Assembly (NCBI GenBank): GCA_002101905.1
Contig: LQPU01000027.1
Location: 1 to 64,000 of the forward strand
From: Mycobacterium shimoidei
GTDB lineage: Bacteria; Actinomycetota; Actinomycetes; Mycobacteriales; Mycobacteriaceae
DNA: 64,000 bases
Direction of reading: 5' to 3'
The notes under the pieces were generated by a model. It was given only the letters and a program-made list of their open reading frames with translations, searched no databases and had not been told where the DNA came from. This document shows, one piece after another, positions 31,775 through 39,770 of this stretch (the stretch's first letter is position 1; each line of letters starts with the position of its first letter). Position numbers and translations under genes: made by a program.

Positions 31775-32725
31775 GCTGACCCGCCGGTCGTCCTCAACGG
31801 ATTCGGCCAGCGCGCGCAGTTCGCCGTTGACTTCGGCGGGGCGTTCCAGCATCGCGCAGTGCCCGCCGGACAGCACGACCAGCTTGACAAGATTGGGTGC
31901 CGCCGCAGCGATCCGGCGAGCCTGGTGCAGTGGGGTCAGCCGATCACGTTCGCTGCCGATAACCAGTGTCGGCACAGTCAGGCCGGACAGGCTGATGTGC
32001 CGTTGTTGGAGTGAGTCGACGAGCGCCTTGCCCCAGCCGCCACGTGCGGTCGGCGAGGTGGCGTTGAACAGCTCGTAGATGAAGTCGCCGACCTCGGGTT
32101 CGGCATCGGCGCCAACCGCCAGCAGACAGACCATCTCGCGGGTGGCCCGTCGCACCGGGGGCGGCACCCTGAACGAGCCGAACATGCTGACCAGGGCACG
32201 CGCGCCGAAGACCCGCACCGGTGCAAACGGCGCCGGTACCGGCAGCAGTCTCAATCCGTGCAGCAGGTCGCCGGTGGTGGTGTTGATCAGCGCGACGGCG
32301 TCGGCGCGGTGGGGCACTTTATGCGCGTAACGCTCCGACCAGGCCGCGATCGCGATGCCTCCCATCGAGTGTCCGGCAACGACGGCACGCTCACCGGGTG
32401 CGAGGGCGGCCTCGAGCACGGCGTCGACGTCCGAGGCGAGGTGATGCAGGCTATAACCGCCCCGGCGTGGAATCCCGCTGCGGCCATGGCCGCGGTGGTC
32501 GAAGGCGATCACCCGGTAATCGCGGGCCAGATCGGCGATTTGGTATGCCCAGACCCGGATGGCGCAGGTGATGCCGTGTGCCAGCACGATCGGATATCCG
32601 TCTTCCGGCCCGAATACCTCGGTGTGCAGGCGGGTGCCGTCAGCCGCGCGGACGGCCAACGTACGGCTGGGAGGCAGATCGAGGGGAATCGAGGCACGCG
32701 AGCGGGCCGATGGTTGCACGCTCAT
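31769..32725 (-). CDS. hpx: Alpha/beta hydrolase (hpx-like)
   Basis: 318 residues with the alpha/beta-hydrolase fold. The nucleophile elbow is GHSMGG (serine about 119), the oxyanion region is [12 protein letters not shown], and a C-terminal His lies in GGHCAML. The acid is probably Asp in SERDRLTP. The M. tuberculosis counterpart is annotated non-haem haloperoxidase, but these hydrolases rarely have that activity in vivo, so an esterase-type role is more likely. ATG at 32725. Confidence 0.8.
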   Translation of the reverse strand: MSVQPSARSRASIPLDLPPSRTLAVRAADGTRLHTEVFGPEDGYPIVLAHGITCAIRVWAYQIADLARDYRVIAFDHRGHGRSGIPRRGGYSLHHLASDVDAVLEAALAPGERAVVAGHSMGGIAIAAWSERYAHKVPHRADAVALINTTTGDLLHGLRLLPVPAPFAPVRVFGARALVSMFGSFRVPPPVRRATREMVCLLAVGADAEPEVGDFIYELFNATSPTARGGWGKALVDSLQQRHISLSGLTVPTLVIGSERDRLTPLHQARRIAAAAPNLVKLVVLSGGHCAMLERPAEVNGELRALAESVEDDRRVSS

Positions 32726-32778
32726 CGCTGCTCCCCTCGGACGCGGCCACGTCGCCGCTGACTTGGATGCAATCCAGT

Positions 32779-34248
32779 TTAAGCCGATTGGCGCCGATCG
32801 ACGGGAACTTGGCCGAACACCATCTGGTCATCGAGAGGCCGCAGCCGATGGTCGATCACGTCACGCAGGAAGTGATGGCTGACCATCCACGGGCGGCGAG
32901 TGCCGGACTTCGGCAACACATCCAAAGCACGTAACACGTAGCCCGCCTGCAGATTGAACGTCGGCTGCTCGGGCATCTCGGTGTCGCCCAGATGCGGATA
33001 AGCGTGGGTGTAACCATGAGCCTGCATGTATTCCAACAGCTTTGCGACCGACTGCGCAGTCATGTCAGCGCCCAGGGTCCACGACGCATTCGTGTAACCC
33101 ACCGACCACGCCAGATTCGGCACATCGTCGAGCATGTGTCGCCGGTAGACGAAACGGTCATGCGGGTTGATCTTTTCACCGTCAAGGCTGACAGCGATGC
33201 CTCCCAGCGCCTGCAATTGCAGCCCGGTCGCGGTGACGATGACATCGGCGTCGAGGCGTTGCCCGGACTTCAATGCGATGCCGCGGGCATCGACCCGGTC
33301 GATATGGTCGGTGACGACGTCGACGCTGCCGTTTCTGATCGCGCTGTAGAGGTCAGCGTCGACGATGAAGCACAGCCGTTGATCCCACGGGTTGTACGGC
33401 GGTTTGAAATGGGTATCGATGTCGTAGCCGGCCGGCAGGTTGCGCTCGGCGGTGCGTCGCAGCCGTCGCTTGACGAATTCCGGTGCCCGACGCGACACCT
33501 CCCACAGCACCACACCCACAAGCGCGTTGCGCCAGCGGACTATCCAGTGAGCTACCTTGAGCGGCAATAGCTTTCGTAGTGCAACAGCGGTCGGCTCCAC
33601 TTTCGGAGCCGAGATCATGTACGACGGTGTGCGCTGCAGCATCGTCACGTGATCCGCTTGTTGTGCCAGCGTCGGGATCAGGCTGACCGCGGTCGCGCCG
33701 CTGCCGATCACCACGACGCGTTTGCCGGTGCAGTCGAGCGACTCCGGCCAATGCTGCGGATGCACCACCTCGCCGGCAAAGCTTTCGATGCCGGGAAATG
33801 CCGGTTGGTACGGGTTGTCGTAGTCGTAATAGCCGGTGGCGAAGAACACGAATCGGCACCGGAAGGTCTGGTCTTCGCCGTGCTGTTGGGCGCACACGGT
33901 CCAGGTGTCGGTGGCGGAGTCCCAGTCGACGGAACGCACATGGGTGTTGAACCGGATGTGCTCGGCGATGTGATGCTTGCGCGCCGTGTCCTGCAGGTAC
34001 TGCCAAATGTGTGGGCCGTCGACGATCATCTCTGGCCGGGTCCACGGCTCCCACGGGAAGCACAGCGTGTAGATGTCGCTGTCCGACCGCACCCCGGGGT
34101 AGCGGAACAGGTCCCAGGTGCCGCCGAGGTTTTCGCGCCTTTCCAGGATCGCGAACCGAAGCTGCGGGTTGCGCTCCCGAATCCGGTAGGCGGCGCCGAT
34201 GCCCGATATCCCGGCGCCGATGATCAGCACGTCGAAGAAGGGATCCAT
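32779..34248 (-). CDS. FAD-containing Baeyer-Villiger-type monooxygenase (EthA-like)
   Basis: 489 residues, like EthA in length. The FAD motif GAGISGIGAAY (11-21) and the NADPH motif GSGATAVS flank the family fingerprint FAGEVVHPQHW (157-167, FxGxxxHxxxW). It would oxygenate ketones or sulfides with NADPH. EthA proper activates thioamide prodrugs; this gene is a paralogue rather than ethA, as no ethR lies beside it. ATG at 34248 has GAGAGGAG (34257-34264) eight bases upstream. A longer reading adds 68 meaningless residues. Confidence 0.85.
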   Translation of the reverse strand: MDPFFDVLIIGAGISGIGAAYRIRERNPQLRFAILERRENLGGTWDLFRYPGVRSDSDIYTLCFPWEPWTRPEMIVDGPHIWQYLQDTARKHHIAEHIRFNTHVRSVDWDSATDTWTVCAQQHGEDQTFRCRFVFFATGYYDYDNPYQPAFPGIESFAGEVVHPQHWPESLDCTGKRVVVIGSGATAVSLIPTLAQQADHVTMLQRTPSYMISAPKVEPTAVALRKLLPLKVAHWIVRWRNALVGVVLWEVSRRAPEFVKRRLRRTAERNLPAGYDIDTHFKPPYNPWDQRLCFIVDADLYSAIRNGSVDVVTDHIDRVDARGIALKSGQRLDADVIVTATGLQLQALGGIAVSLDGEKINPHDRFVYRRHMLDDVPNLAWSVGYTNASWTLGADMTAQSVAKLLEYMQAHGYTHAYPHLGDTEMPEQPTFNLQAGYVLRALDVLPKSGTRRPWMVSHHFLRDVIDHRLRPLDDQMVFGQVPVDRRQSA

Positions 34249-34360
34249 GGCCCAAGCTCCTCTCGAGTACCTACAGACTAGGTTCAATTTGTCCGGCTCC
34301 TCAGCAGGCCCTCTCGGGCCGCATCGTCGCCGGACGGTTGAGGTCGACGGAAGGAGCGCG
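34249..34360. promoter_or_regulatory. Divergent intergenic region
   Basis: 112 bases between the monooxygenase and quinone oxidoreductase genes. It holds Shine-Dalgarno sites for both (GAGAGGAG on - and AAGGAGCG on +). No obvious operator palindrome. Confidence 0.4.
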
Positions 34361-35335
34361 ATGCGGGCGGTACAGGTATCCCGGTTGGATGGTCCGGAAG
34401 CAGTGCAGGTGGTCGACGTCGACGAGCCGGGCGGCGACGACCTGGTCGTCATCGACGTCTACGCGGCAGGTGTCGCGTTTCCCGACGTGCTGCTGACCCG
34501 CGGGCTTTACCAGCACAAACCGGACGTGCCGTTTGTCCTCGGCGGTGAGGCCGCCGGCGTCGTGCGCAGCGCACCGGCCGGCGCGCAGGTCAAAGCGGGC
34601 GACCGGGTGGCCGTGCTGACCATGTTGAGCGGCGGCATGGCCGAAGTCATCGCCCTGCCCGCCGATCGGGTGTTCCCACTGCCCGACACGGTGTCGTTCG
34701 AGGCCGGCGCCGGCCTGTTGTTCAACGACCTGACCGTGCATTTTGCGCTCACCGAACGCGGCCGGCTGGCCGCCGGCGAATCGGTGCTGGTGCACGGCGC
34801 GGCCGGGGGTATCGGAACCTCGGCGCTGCGGATAGCACCGGCGTTGGGCGCTAAACGGACTATCGCGGTGGTCAGCACGCAGGAGAAAGCCGAGATCGCC
34901 ACCGCCGCCGGTGCCACCGATGTGGTGCTCGCCAACGGGTTCAAGGACGCCGTCCGCGAGCTGACCGGCGGGCGCGGGGTGGACATCGTGGTGGACCCGG
35001 TCGGCGGCGATCGGGTGACGGATTCGTTGCGGTCGCTGGCGCAAGGCGGCCGGCTGCTGGTCATCGGTTTCACCGGCGGCGACATTCCGACGGTGAAGCT
35101 AAACCGGTTGCTGCTCAACAACCTCGACGCGGTCGGCGTCGGCTGGGGTGCCTGGGCGATGACGCATCCAGGTTCGCTGTCGCAGCAGTGGTCGGAGCTT
35201 CAAGCGCTGCTGGCGTCGGGGGCGGTCCCACCGCCGCAGCCGGAGGTTTACCCGCTGGAGCGCGCCGGTGAGGCGATCGCGGCGCTGGAAAACCGCACCG
35301 CCAAAGGCAAGGTCGTGCTGCGGATACGCGATTGA
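34361..35335 (+). CDS. NADPH:quinone reductase-like zinc-independent MDR
   Basis: 324-residue medium-chain dehydrogenase/reductase. The nucleotide motif VHGAAGGIGTSALR lies near residue 147. The N-terminal GEAAGVV and the C-terminal KGKVVLRI fit the quinone oxidoreductase group. No structural or catalytic zinc cysteines are seen. Start ATG at 34361 with AAGGAGCGCG upstream. In-frame codons upstream run into the divergent monooxygenase gene. Substrate not determinable. Confidence 0.87.
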   Translation: MRAVQVSRLDGPEAVQVVDVDEPGGDDLVVIDVYAAGVAFPDVLLTRGLYQHKPDVPFVLGGEAAGVVRSAPAGAQVKAGDRVAVLTMLSGGMAEVIALPADRVFPLPDTVSFEAGAGLLFNDLTVHFALTERGRLAAGESVLVHGAAGGIGTSALRIAPALGAKRTIAVVSTQEKAEIATAAGATDVVLANGFKDAVRELTGGRGVDIVVDPVGGDRVTDSLRSLAQGGRLLVIGFTGGDIPTVKLNRLLLNNLDAVGVGWGAWAMTHPGSLSQQWSELQALLASGAVPPPQPEVYPLERAGEAIAALENRTAKGKVVLRIRD

Positions 35336-35401
35336 CACGGCCGCAGGTCGCCGACCTCCTCTAGCATCGAGGTCGGGTCGGGATGACGCTTTGGAGCGAA
35401 G

Positions 35402-36103
35402 ATGAAGCTCATCAAATTGATCTTGGGTGCCGCCGCGCTGACTGCGTACGCGTTGCTGGGCGTGCCTGCGCCCGACGTTTCGGCGCAGCCGTGCCCTGAC
35501 GTCGAGCTGGTGTTCGCCCGCGGCTCCGGTGAGCCACCAGGTGTCGGCGGAGTGGGCCAGGCGTTCGTCGACGCGCTCACCGCGCGGGCCGGCGAGCGGT
35601 CGGTCGCGGTGTACCCGGTCAACTACGCCGCCAGCACCGATTTCGGCGGCGGTGTCGACTTCGCCAGAACCTTCGTCGACGGCCTTCGCGACGCCGGTGG
35701 CCACATGCAGGCCACGGCGGCCAACTGCCCCAACACCAGGATTGTGCTCGGCGGGTATTCGCAGGGCGCCGCGTTGGCGGGCTTCGTCACCTCGGCGGCC
35801 ATCCCGAAGGAGGTGCCCGCCGCATATGTGTCGTACCTGCCGCAGCCACTGCCGCCCTCGGTGGCCAACCACGTCGCCGCGGTGATCCTGTTCGGCAGGC
35901 CGTCGAACCAGTTCCTGACCGAGAGCGGTGCGCCGCCGATCAGGATCGGCCCGCAGTATGCGGATAAGACCCTCGACTTGTGCGCCGCCGGTGACACCAT
36001 CTGTAACGGCGCTACGGCTGCGCCACCGACGATCGCCCACGTGGGGTACCTGACGAACGGCATGGAGGGACAGGCGGCCGATTACGCCGTCAGCCGGCTG
36101 TAG
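35402..36103 (+). CDS. Secreted cutinase family esterase
   Basis: 233 residues with a Sec signal peptide (basic MKLIK, hydrophobic to about 22, cleaved near SAQ, residue 28-29). The mature enzyme has the cutinase catalytic triad: Ser120 in GGYSQGA, Asp198 in CAAGDTIC and His213 in HVGY. Cys31-Cys109 and Cys194-Cys201 can form the usual two disulfides. It should act outside the membrane on lipid or ester substrates. ATG start six bases after GGAG-like TTGGAGCGAAG. Paralogues are common in mycobacteria, so no symbol is given. Confidence 0.88.
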   Translation: MKLIKLILGAAALTAYALLGVPAPDVSAQPCPDVELVFARGSGEPPGVGGVGQAFVDALTARAGERSVAVYPVNYAASTDFGGGVDFARTFVDGLRDAGGHMQATAANCPNTRIVLGGYSQGAALAGFVTSAAIPKEVPAAYVSYLPQPLPPSVANHVAAVILFGRPSNQFLTESGAPPIRIGPQYADKTLDLCAAGDTICNGATAAPPTIAHVGYLTNGMEGQAADYAVSRL

Positions 36104-36185
36104 TCACCGCTGCAGAACAGGCCATCACCACGCCATTTCGCACCTATCCTCGGTGGCAGGCACCACCGACCGAGCAGGAGCGGCA

Positions 36186-36599
36186 ATGAACATCATTCGC
36201 AACATCAATAAGCGCGTGCTTGCGGTCGGCGCGGCCGCCGCGGTAGCGGTGCCGGCGATGTTGTTGGGGGGCTGGAGAACCGCACAGGCAACCAACCCGG
36301 TTTATTTCACCAACACCGATGGCTCGATGCAGGTCATCTACGGCGGCGGGGGGCTTGCCTTGTCGGTGACCGTTGTCGATACGACCAACCCGCCAGGAGC
36401 AACGCAACTGTGTCACTACCACTCGGTGGGCGTGATGAATACTTTGCCGTTTCCATACGATGCCGACGTCTGGGTGACGGGGCCAACCCCGTCGAACCCC
36501 GTGACAATCTTGCTTCCCTCGCCCGGCGCGAAGTACAGCGTCAACGTGACCTGCCTCGGGACAGGCAATTCAGCTGCCTACTCTCCGGTGATTTTCTAA
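36186..36599 (+). CDS. Small secreted hypothetical protein
   Basis: 137 residues with a strong signal peptide (NKR start, Ala-rich core, cleavage near RTAQA-T, residue 36). The mature protein is about 100 residues, beta-rich, with two cysteines (about 75 and 126) that could form a disulfide. I do not recognise a family. The ATG has AGGAG upstream, and the product stops 20 bases before the convergent ftsH paralogue. Possibly a small mycobacterial surface or secreted protein (MPT63-like in size only). Confidence 0.75.
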   Translation: MNIIRNINKRVLAVGAAAAVAVPAMLLGGWRTAQATNPVYFTNTDGSMQVIYGGGGLALSVTVVDTTNPPGATQLCHYHSVGVMNTLPFPYDADVWVTGPTPSNPVTILLPSPGAKYSVNVTCLGTGNSAAYSPVIF

Positions 36600-36618
36600 G
36601 GGCCGAATGGCGCGAGTG

Positions 36619-38607
36619 TCATGCCCGCGCGACAGCCTCCTTGCCGATGCCGGCCGCCGCGTAGATTTGATCTTCGTCGAGAGTTTCATGCTCAAGGAGC
36701 TGAGCGACGATGCTGTCGAGCCGATTCCTGTTCTCACGCAATAAGTTTCGGGCTTCCTCATAGCATTGCTCGATGAGCCGGCGAACTTCTTCGTCGACGC
36801 TGCCCAGCATCTTGTCGGAGATCCCGGCCATGCGCGGGTCCCCCTCTTTCGGCAGCACCGACACCGGGCCGATCTGCTCGGACATGCCCCATCGGCCGAC
36901 CATGCTGCGGGCGATGTTGCTGGCGTTCTCCAGGTCGCTCTCCGACCCGGTGGTCACCACACCGAAGACTTCCTCTTCGGCCGCCATGCCGCCCAGCGCC
37001 CCGATGATGCGTCCGCGCAGGTATTCGGCGGTGTAGCCGTATCGGTCCTCCTCGGGGGTGGACAGGGTGACACCGAGCGCGTGGCCGCGCGGAATGATCG
37101 ACACCTTCCGGACCGGGTCGGCACCGGGCTGCAACAAGCCCAGCAACGCATGACCGGCCTCGTGATAGGCGGTGCGGCGGCGTTCTTCTTCGGGCAACAC
37201 CACATGCCGCGCGATGCCCAGCTGCACCTTCTCCAGAGCGTCGGTCAGGTCGCGGTCGCTCACCTGGCTTTGACCCTTGCGGGCCGCGGCCAGCGCCGCC
37301 TCGTTGACCAGATTCGCCAAGTCAGCGCCGGTCATACCGGGGGTCATCGCGGCGAGCCGGTCGAGGTCCACATCGTCGGCCAGCGGCACCTTACGGGTGT
37401 GGACCCCCAAGATTGCGGCCCGCCCCGTCCGGTCGGGGGGATTGACCACGATCGTGCGGTCGAAGCGTCCCGGCCGCAGCAGCGCAGCGTCCAGCACATC
37501 GGGCCGGTTCGTCGCCGCGAGCACCACTACACCCTCGGAACCGGTGAAACCGTCCATTTCGGTGAGGATCTGGTTGAGCGTCTGTTCGCGTTCGTCGTGG
37601 CCGCCAGCCGCAAGCGCACTGCTGCGGGAGCGACCGATGGTGTCGATCTCGTCGATGAAGATGATCGACGGGGCGACCTTGCGTGCCTCCTCGAACAGCT
37701 CCCGAACCCGGGATGCCCCGACACCGACGATCATCTCGATGAACTCCGAGCCGCTGGCAGAAAAGAACGGCACGTTGGCCTCGCCGGCGGTGGCCCGCGC
37801 CAACAGCGTCTTTCCGGTGCCGGGTGGACCTGTCAACAGCACGCCCTTGGGCGCGCGCGCCCCCAGCCTCCGATACTTGTCGGGATCGCGCAGGTAGTCG
37901 ACCACCTCACTGATCTCGGCCTTGACCTCATCGATGCCGGCGACGTCGGCGAAGGTCACCCGCACGGATTCGGGGTCGACGGGCTTGCGTTTCTCACGCC
38001 CGAACCCGCCCAGCATGCCGCCCATGCCGCCCAGCGCCTTCTGGCTGCGCTTGAACAGCCAATACCAGAAGCCGAACAGCAACAAGATCGGGGCCACTGA
38101 GATCAGCAGATTCCACAGCACACCCCGCTCCTGGGTCAGCGGCTTGGCCGAAACCGTTGCGTCGCCCTGCTTCAGCTGCGCCAGCAGATCGTCTTGGGCG
38201 AAAGTTGGCCGTTCGGTGGTGAATCGCTTGTACGTCTTCGGATTCTCAGCCGAAGCAGGTTGACCCGGCACCGGCCTGGGTTGGCGCAGTTCGCCTTCGA
38301 TGGTGCTGCCGTGGGCGAACACCTCAGCGACATTGTGTTGGGCGACCTCCGCAGTGAAATCGGTGTAGGGCACCTTCGTCGGCTCGCTCAAAGAATCCTG
38401 AGCGGACAACAACCCGAAGACAGCGAGATAGCCGAGACCGACATAGATCAGCACCCGCCACCATGGCGGACGCTTGGGACCGCCCCCGTCGTCTTGGGCC
38501 GGTAGTCCCTCGGTGCGCCATGGTTTGGGCTCCGCCCGCTTCGGCGGCGCTGGCGGGGCGCCCTTGCGGTCGTCATCCGATGACGGTCGGCGGTTCATCT
38601 CAGCCAT
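36619..38607 (-). CDS. ATP-dependent zinc metalloprotease FtsH paralogue
   Basis: About 662 residues with the full FtsH plan: two membrane helices (about 53-68 and 165-185), an extracytoplasmic domain, AAA+ domain with Walker A GPPGTGKT (260-267), Walker B IIFIDEID and arginine finger RPGRFDR, then the M41 protease with HEAGH (482-486) and a later acidic ligand. M. tuberculosis is remembered to have one, longer FtsH elsewhere. This copy has a Pro/Arg-rich N-terminal extension of about 45 residues and a shorter C-terminus. ATG 38607 chosen; 38598 possible. Expected to degrade membrane proteins. Confidence 0.88.
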   Translation of the reverse strand: MAEMNRRPSSDDDRKGAPPAPPKRAEPKPWRTEGLPAQDDGGGPKRPPWWRVLIYVGLGYLAVFGLLSAQDSLSEPTKVPYTDFTAEVAQHNVAEVFAHGSTIEGELRQPRPVPGQPASAENPKTYKRFTTERPTFAQDDLLAQLKQGDATVSAKPLTQERGVLWNLLISVAPILLLFGFWYWLFKRSQKALGGMGGMLGGFGREKRKPVDPESVRVTFADVAGIDEVKAEISEVVDYLRDPDKYRRLGARAPKGVLLTGPPGTGKTLLARATAGEANVPFFSASGSEFIEMIVGVGASRVRELFEEARKVAPSIIFIDEIDTIGRSRSSALAAGGHDEREQTLNQILTEMDGFTGSEGVVVLAATNRPDVLDAALLRPGRFDRTIVVNPPDRTGRAAILGVHTRKVPLADDVDLDRLAAMTPGMTGADLANLVNEAALAAARKGQSQVSDRDLTDALEKVQLGIARHVVLPEEERRRTAYHEAGHALLGLLQPGADPVRKVSIIPRGHALGVTLSTPEEDRYGYTAEYLRGRIIGALGGMAAEEEVFGVVTTGSESDLENASNIARSMVGRWGMSEQIGPVSVLPKEGDPRMAGISDKMLGSVDEEVRRLIEQCYEEARNLLRENRNRLDSIVAQLLEHETLDEDQIYAAAGIGKEAVARA

Positions 38608-38880
38608 ACCCGACAACTATTGCGCAAAGTGGTCCTTGCCGTAGCAGCTGTTGTCGACTGGTTACAGAAGTCTTCTAACGTCTAATGAGAATCACTGAAA
38701 ATTTCACCCGCGGTTGCGCTGGCCGACCCCGCGGGCGGATCGGGTGTGACCACTCGGAGCTGCTCCCCAATGTTGCAGGCACGGAAATTTTTCGGATACA
38801 TCTGGTCCCGCTGAGGTCGGCTGGGGATTGGCTCACCGGCAGTGGGCAATGCCAAACATCGGTGGCGATCTGTGAATGTC
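38608..38880. other. Intergenic region upstream of the ftsH paralogue
   Basis: 273 bases without a convincing gene. It contains the inverted repeat AGAAG-T-CTTCT (38666-38676) and, 9 bases on, a direct repeat TGAGAAT-cac-TGAAAAT (38686-38702) reminiscent of metal-regulator half-sites but not palindromic. Either could regulate the divergent ftsH paralogue; support is weak. Confidence 0.3.
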
Positions 38881-38910
38881 AAAACGGCCCCCGGATGTTT
38901 CCGGGGGCCG
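38881..38910 (-). terminator. Intrinsic terminator of the tRNA
   Basis: Perfect 11-bp stem CGGCCCCCGGA (38885-38895) with 38900-38910, a four-base loop, and on the - strand a TTTT run after the stem. It lies 7 bases after the 3' end of the tRNA. A strong terminator for the tRNA transcript. Confidence 0.85.
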
Positions 38911-38916
38911 CTCGAT

Positions 38917-38993
38917 TGGTAGCGGGGACAGGATTCGAACCTGCGACCTCTGGGTTATGAGCCCAGCGAGCTACCGAGCTGCTCCACCCCGCG
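38917..38993 (-). tRNA. Initiator tRNA-fMet (CAT)
   Basis: 77 nt folding as a cloverleaf. Initiator features: the first base C1 cannot pair with U72, the anticodon stem has three G:C pairs (GGG/CCC) around CAT (38957-38959), and the D and T arms are regular, with the T loop GTTCGAATCC. The CCA is encoded. A -35/-10 pair lies 14-42 bases upstream and a hairpin terminator just downstream, so it forms its own transcription unit. Confidence 0.97.
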
Positions 38994-39006
38994 ACGGGTA
39001 TCTACC

Positions 39007-39035
39007 AGATTACCGAACACCGACGAGGCGGCCAA
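39007..39035 (-). promoter_or_regulatory. Promoter of the tRNA-fMet gene
   Basis: On the - strand, TTGGCC (39030-39035) and TAATCT (39007-39012) with exactly 17 bases between, 13 bases before the mature 5' end. A good sigma-A promoter match for a stable RNA gene. Confidence 0.7.
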
Positions 39036-39070
39036 ATTGCGGGTTGAGCAGCCGCCGGCCGCCGTCGACG

Positions 39071-39607
39071 TCAGTGCGAAGGCGGATTCAGCCCATAACG
39101 CTGCCTGATGTCGTCCATCCAGTCCGGCGAGCCGTAGGTGAGCCCGTACTTGTCTGCCAATTGCCCAAATTCGGGTAGCTCGTGCAGCACCTTGCCGAGA
39201 GGATCATTCGCGTGCTCTAGGAGCAACTCACCGAGCTCACGGAAGTAGTTCTCGAATCCACCCGGAGTGATGATCTCGACGATGCGACCAGGTTCGCTGC
39301 CGGCATTCCACATCGCGTGCATCTGCCCGCGCGGCTTGGTGATGTAACCGCCGGGTCCGAGGACGACTTCACTGTCGTCGGAACGGAAGCCGATCTCGCC
39401 CGCCACCACGATGGAATGCTCGTCCTCGCGGGTGTGCCGGTGCGCCGCAGTTAGGAGTCCGACTTCAAATGGATGCTCGACGATGGACACTTCGCCGCCG
39501 TTCGTCCGGCTGGATAGCTTGAACACCGCCCCAAACCCCGGAAGCGCTACGTATTCTCCTTCGCCGGGCTGCACCACCGTCACCGGGATCTGATTCATAT
39601 CGACCAC
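39071..39607 (-). CDS. Cupin domain protein
   Basis: 178 residues with one cupin fold. The metal-binding first motif reads HRHTREDEHSIVVAGEIGF (H-x-H-x4-E type) and the second GPGGYITKPRGQMHAMWN. The C-terminal 60 residues are helical. Enzymatic role unclear (dioxygenase or sugar isomerase families share the fold). The GTG at 39607 is preferred over ATG 39598 because GAGGAGGT lies seven bases before it. A much longer reading extends into the neighbouring membrane-protein gene and is rejected. Confidence 0.8.
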   Translation of the reverse strand: MVDMNQIPVTVVQPGEGEYVALPGFGAVFKLSSRTNGGEVSIVEHPFEVGLLTAAHRHTREDEHSIVVAGEIGFRSDDSEVVLGPGGYITKPRGQMHAMWNAGSEPGRIVEIITPGGFENYFRELGELLLEHANDPLGKVLHELPEFGQLADKYGLTYGSPDWMDDIRQRYGLNPPSH

Positions 39608-39614
39608 TGGTGGT

Positions 39615-39622
39615 ACCTCCTC
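39615..39622 (-). promoter_or_regulatory. Shine-Dalgarno site deciding the cupin start
   Basis: GAGGAGGT, seven bases before the GTG (39607) and 16 before the ATG (39598), so the GTG is the more likely start. Confidence 0.8.
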
Positions 39623-39770
39623 GTATTGCCCTTGTCTTGGTCGATTCTGCGGCCCTACGCCCCTAACGCACCGGCACCATTCAGCCGCATTTCCCACACA
39701 ATCTGCCACCTTCGACGGTGTATCGAGCAGTCGTCGTCCGACACTCGCCGGTCGAGCGGCCGTTGATTGA

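Noticed and set aside
36153..36185. Longer N-terminus for the small secreted protein
   Set aside because: The ATG at 36186 has AGGAG in front and starts a proper signal peptide; the extra 11 residues do not.
38685..38960. 91-codon frame overlapping the tRNA
   Set aside because: It runs through the terminator and tRNA gene, so it is not coding.
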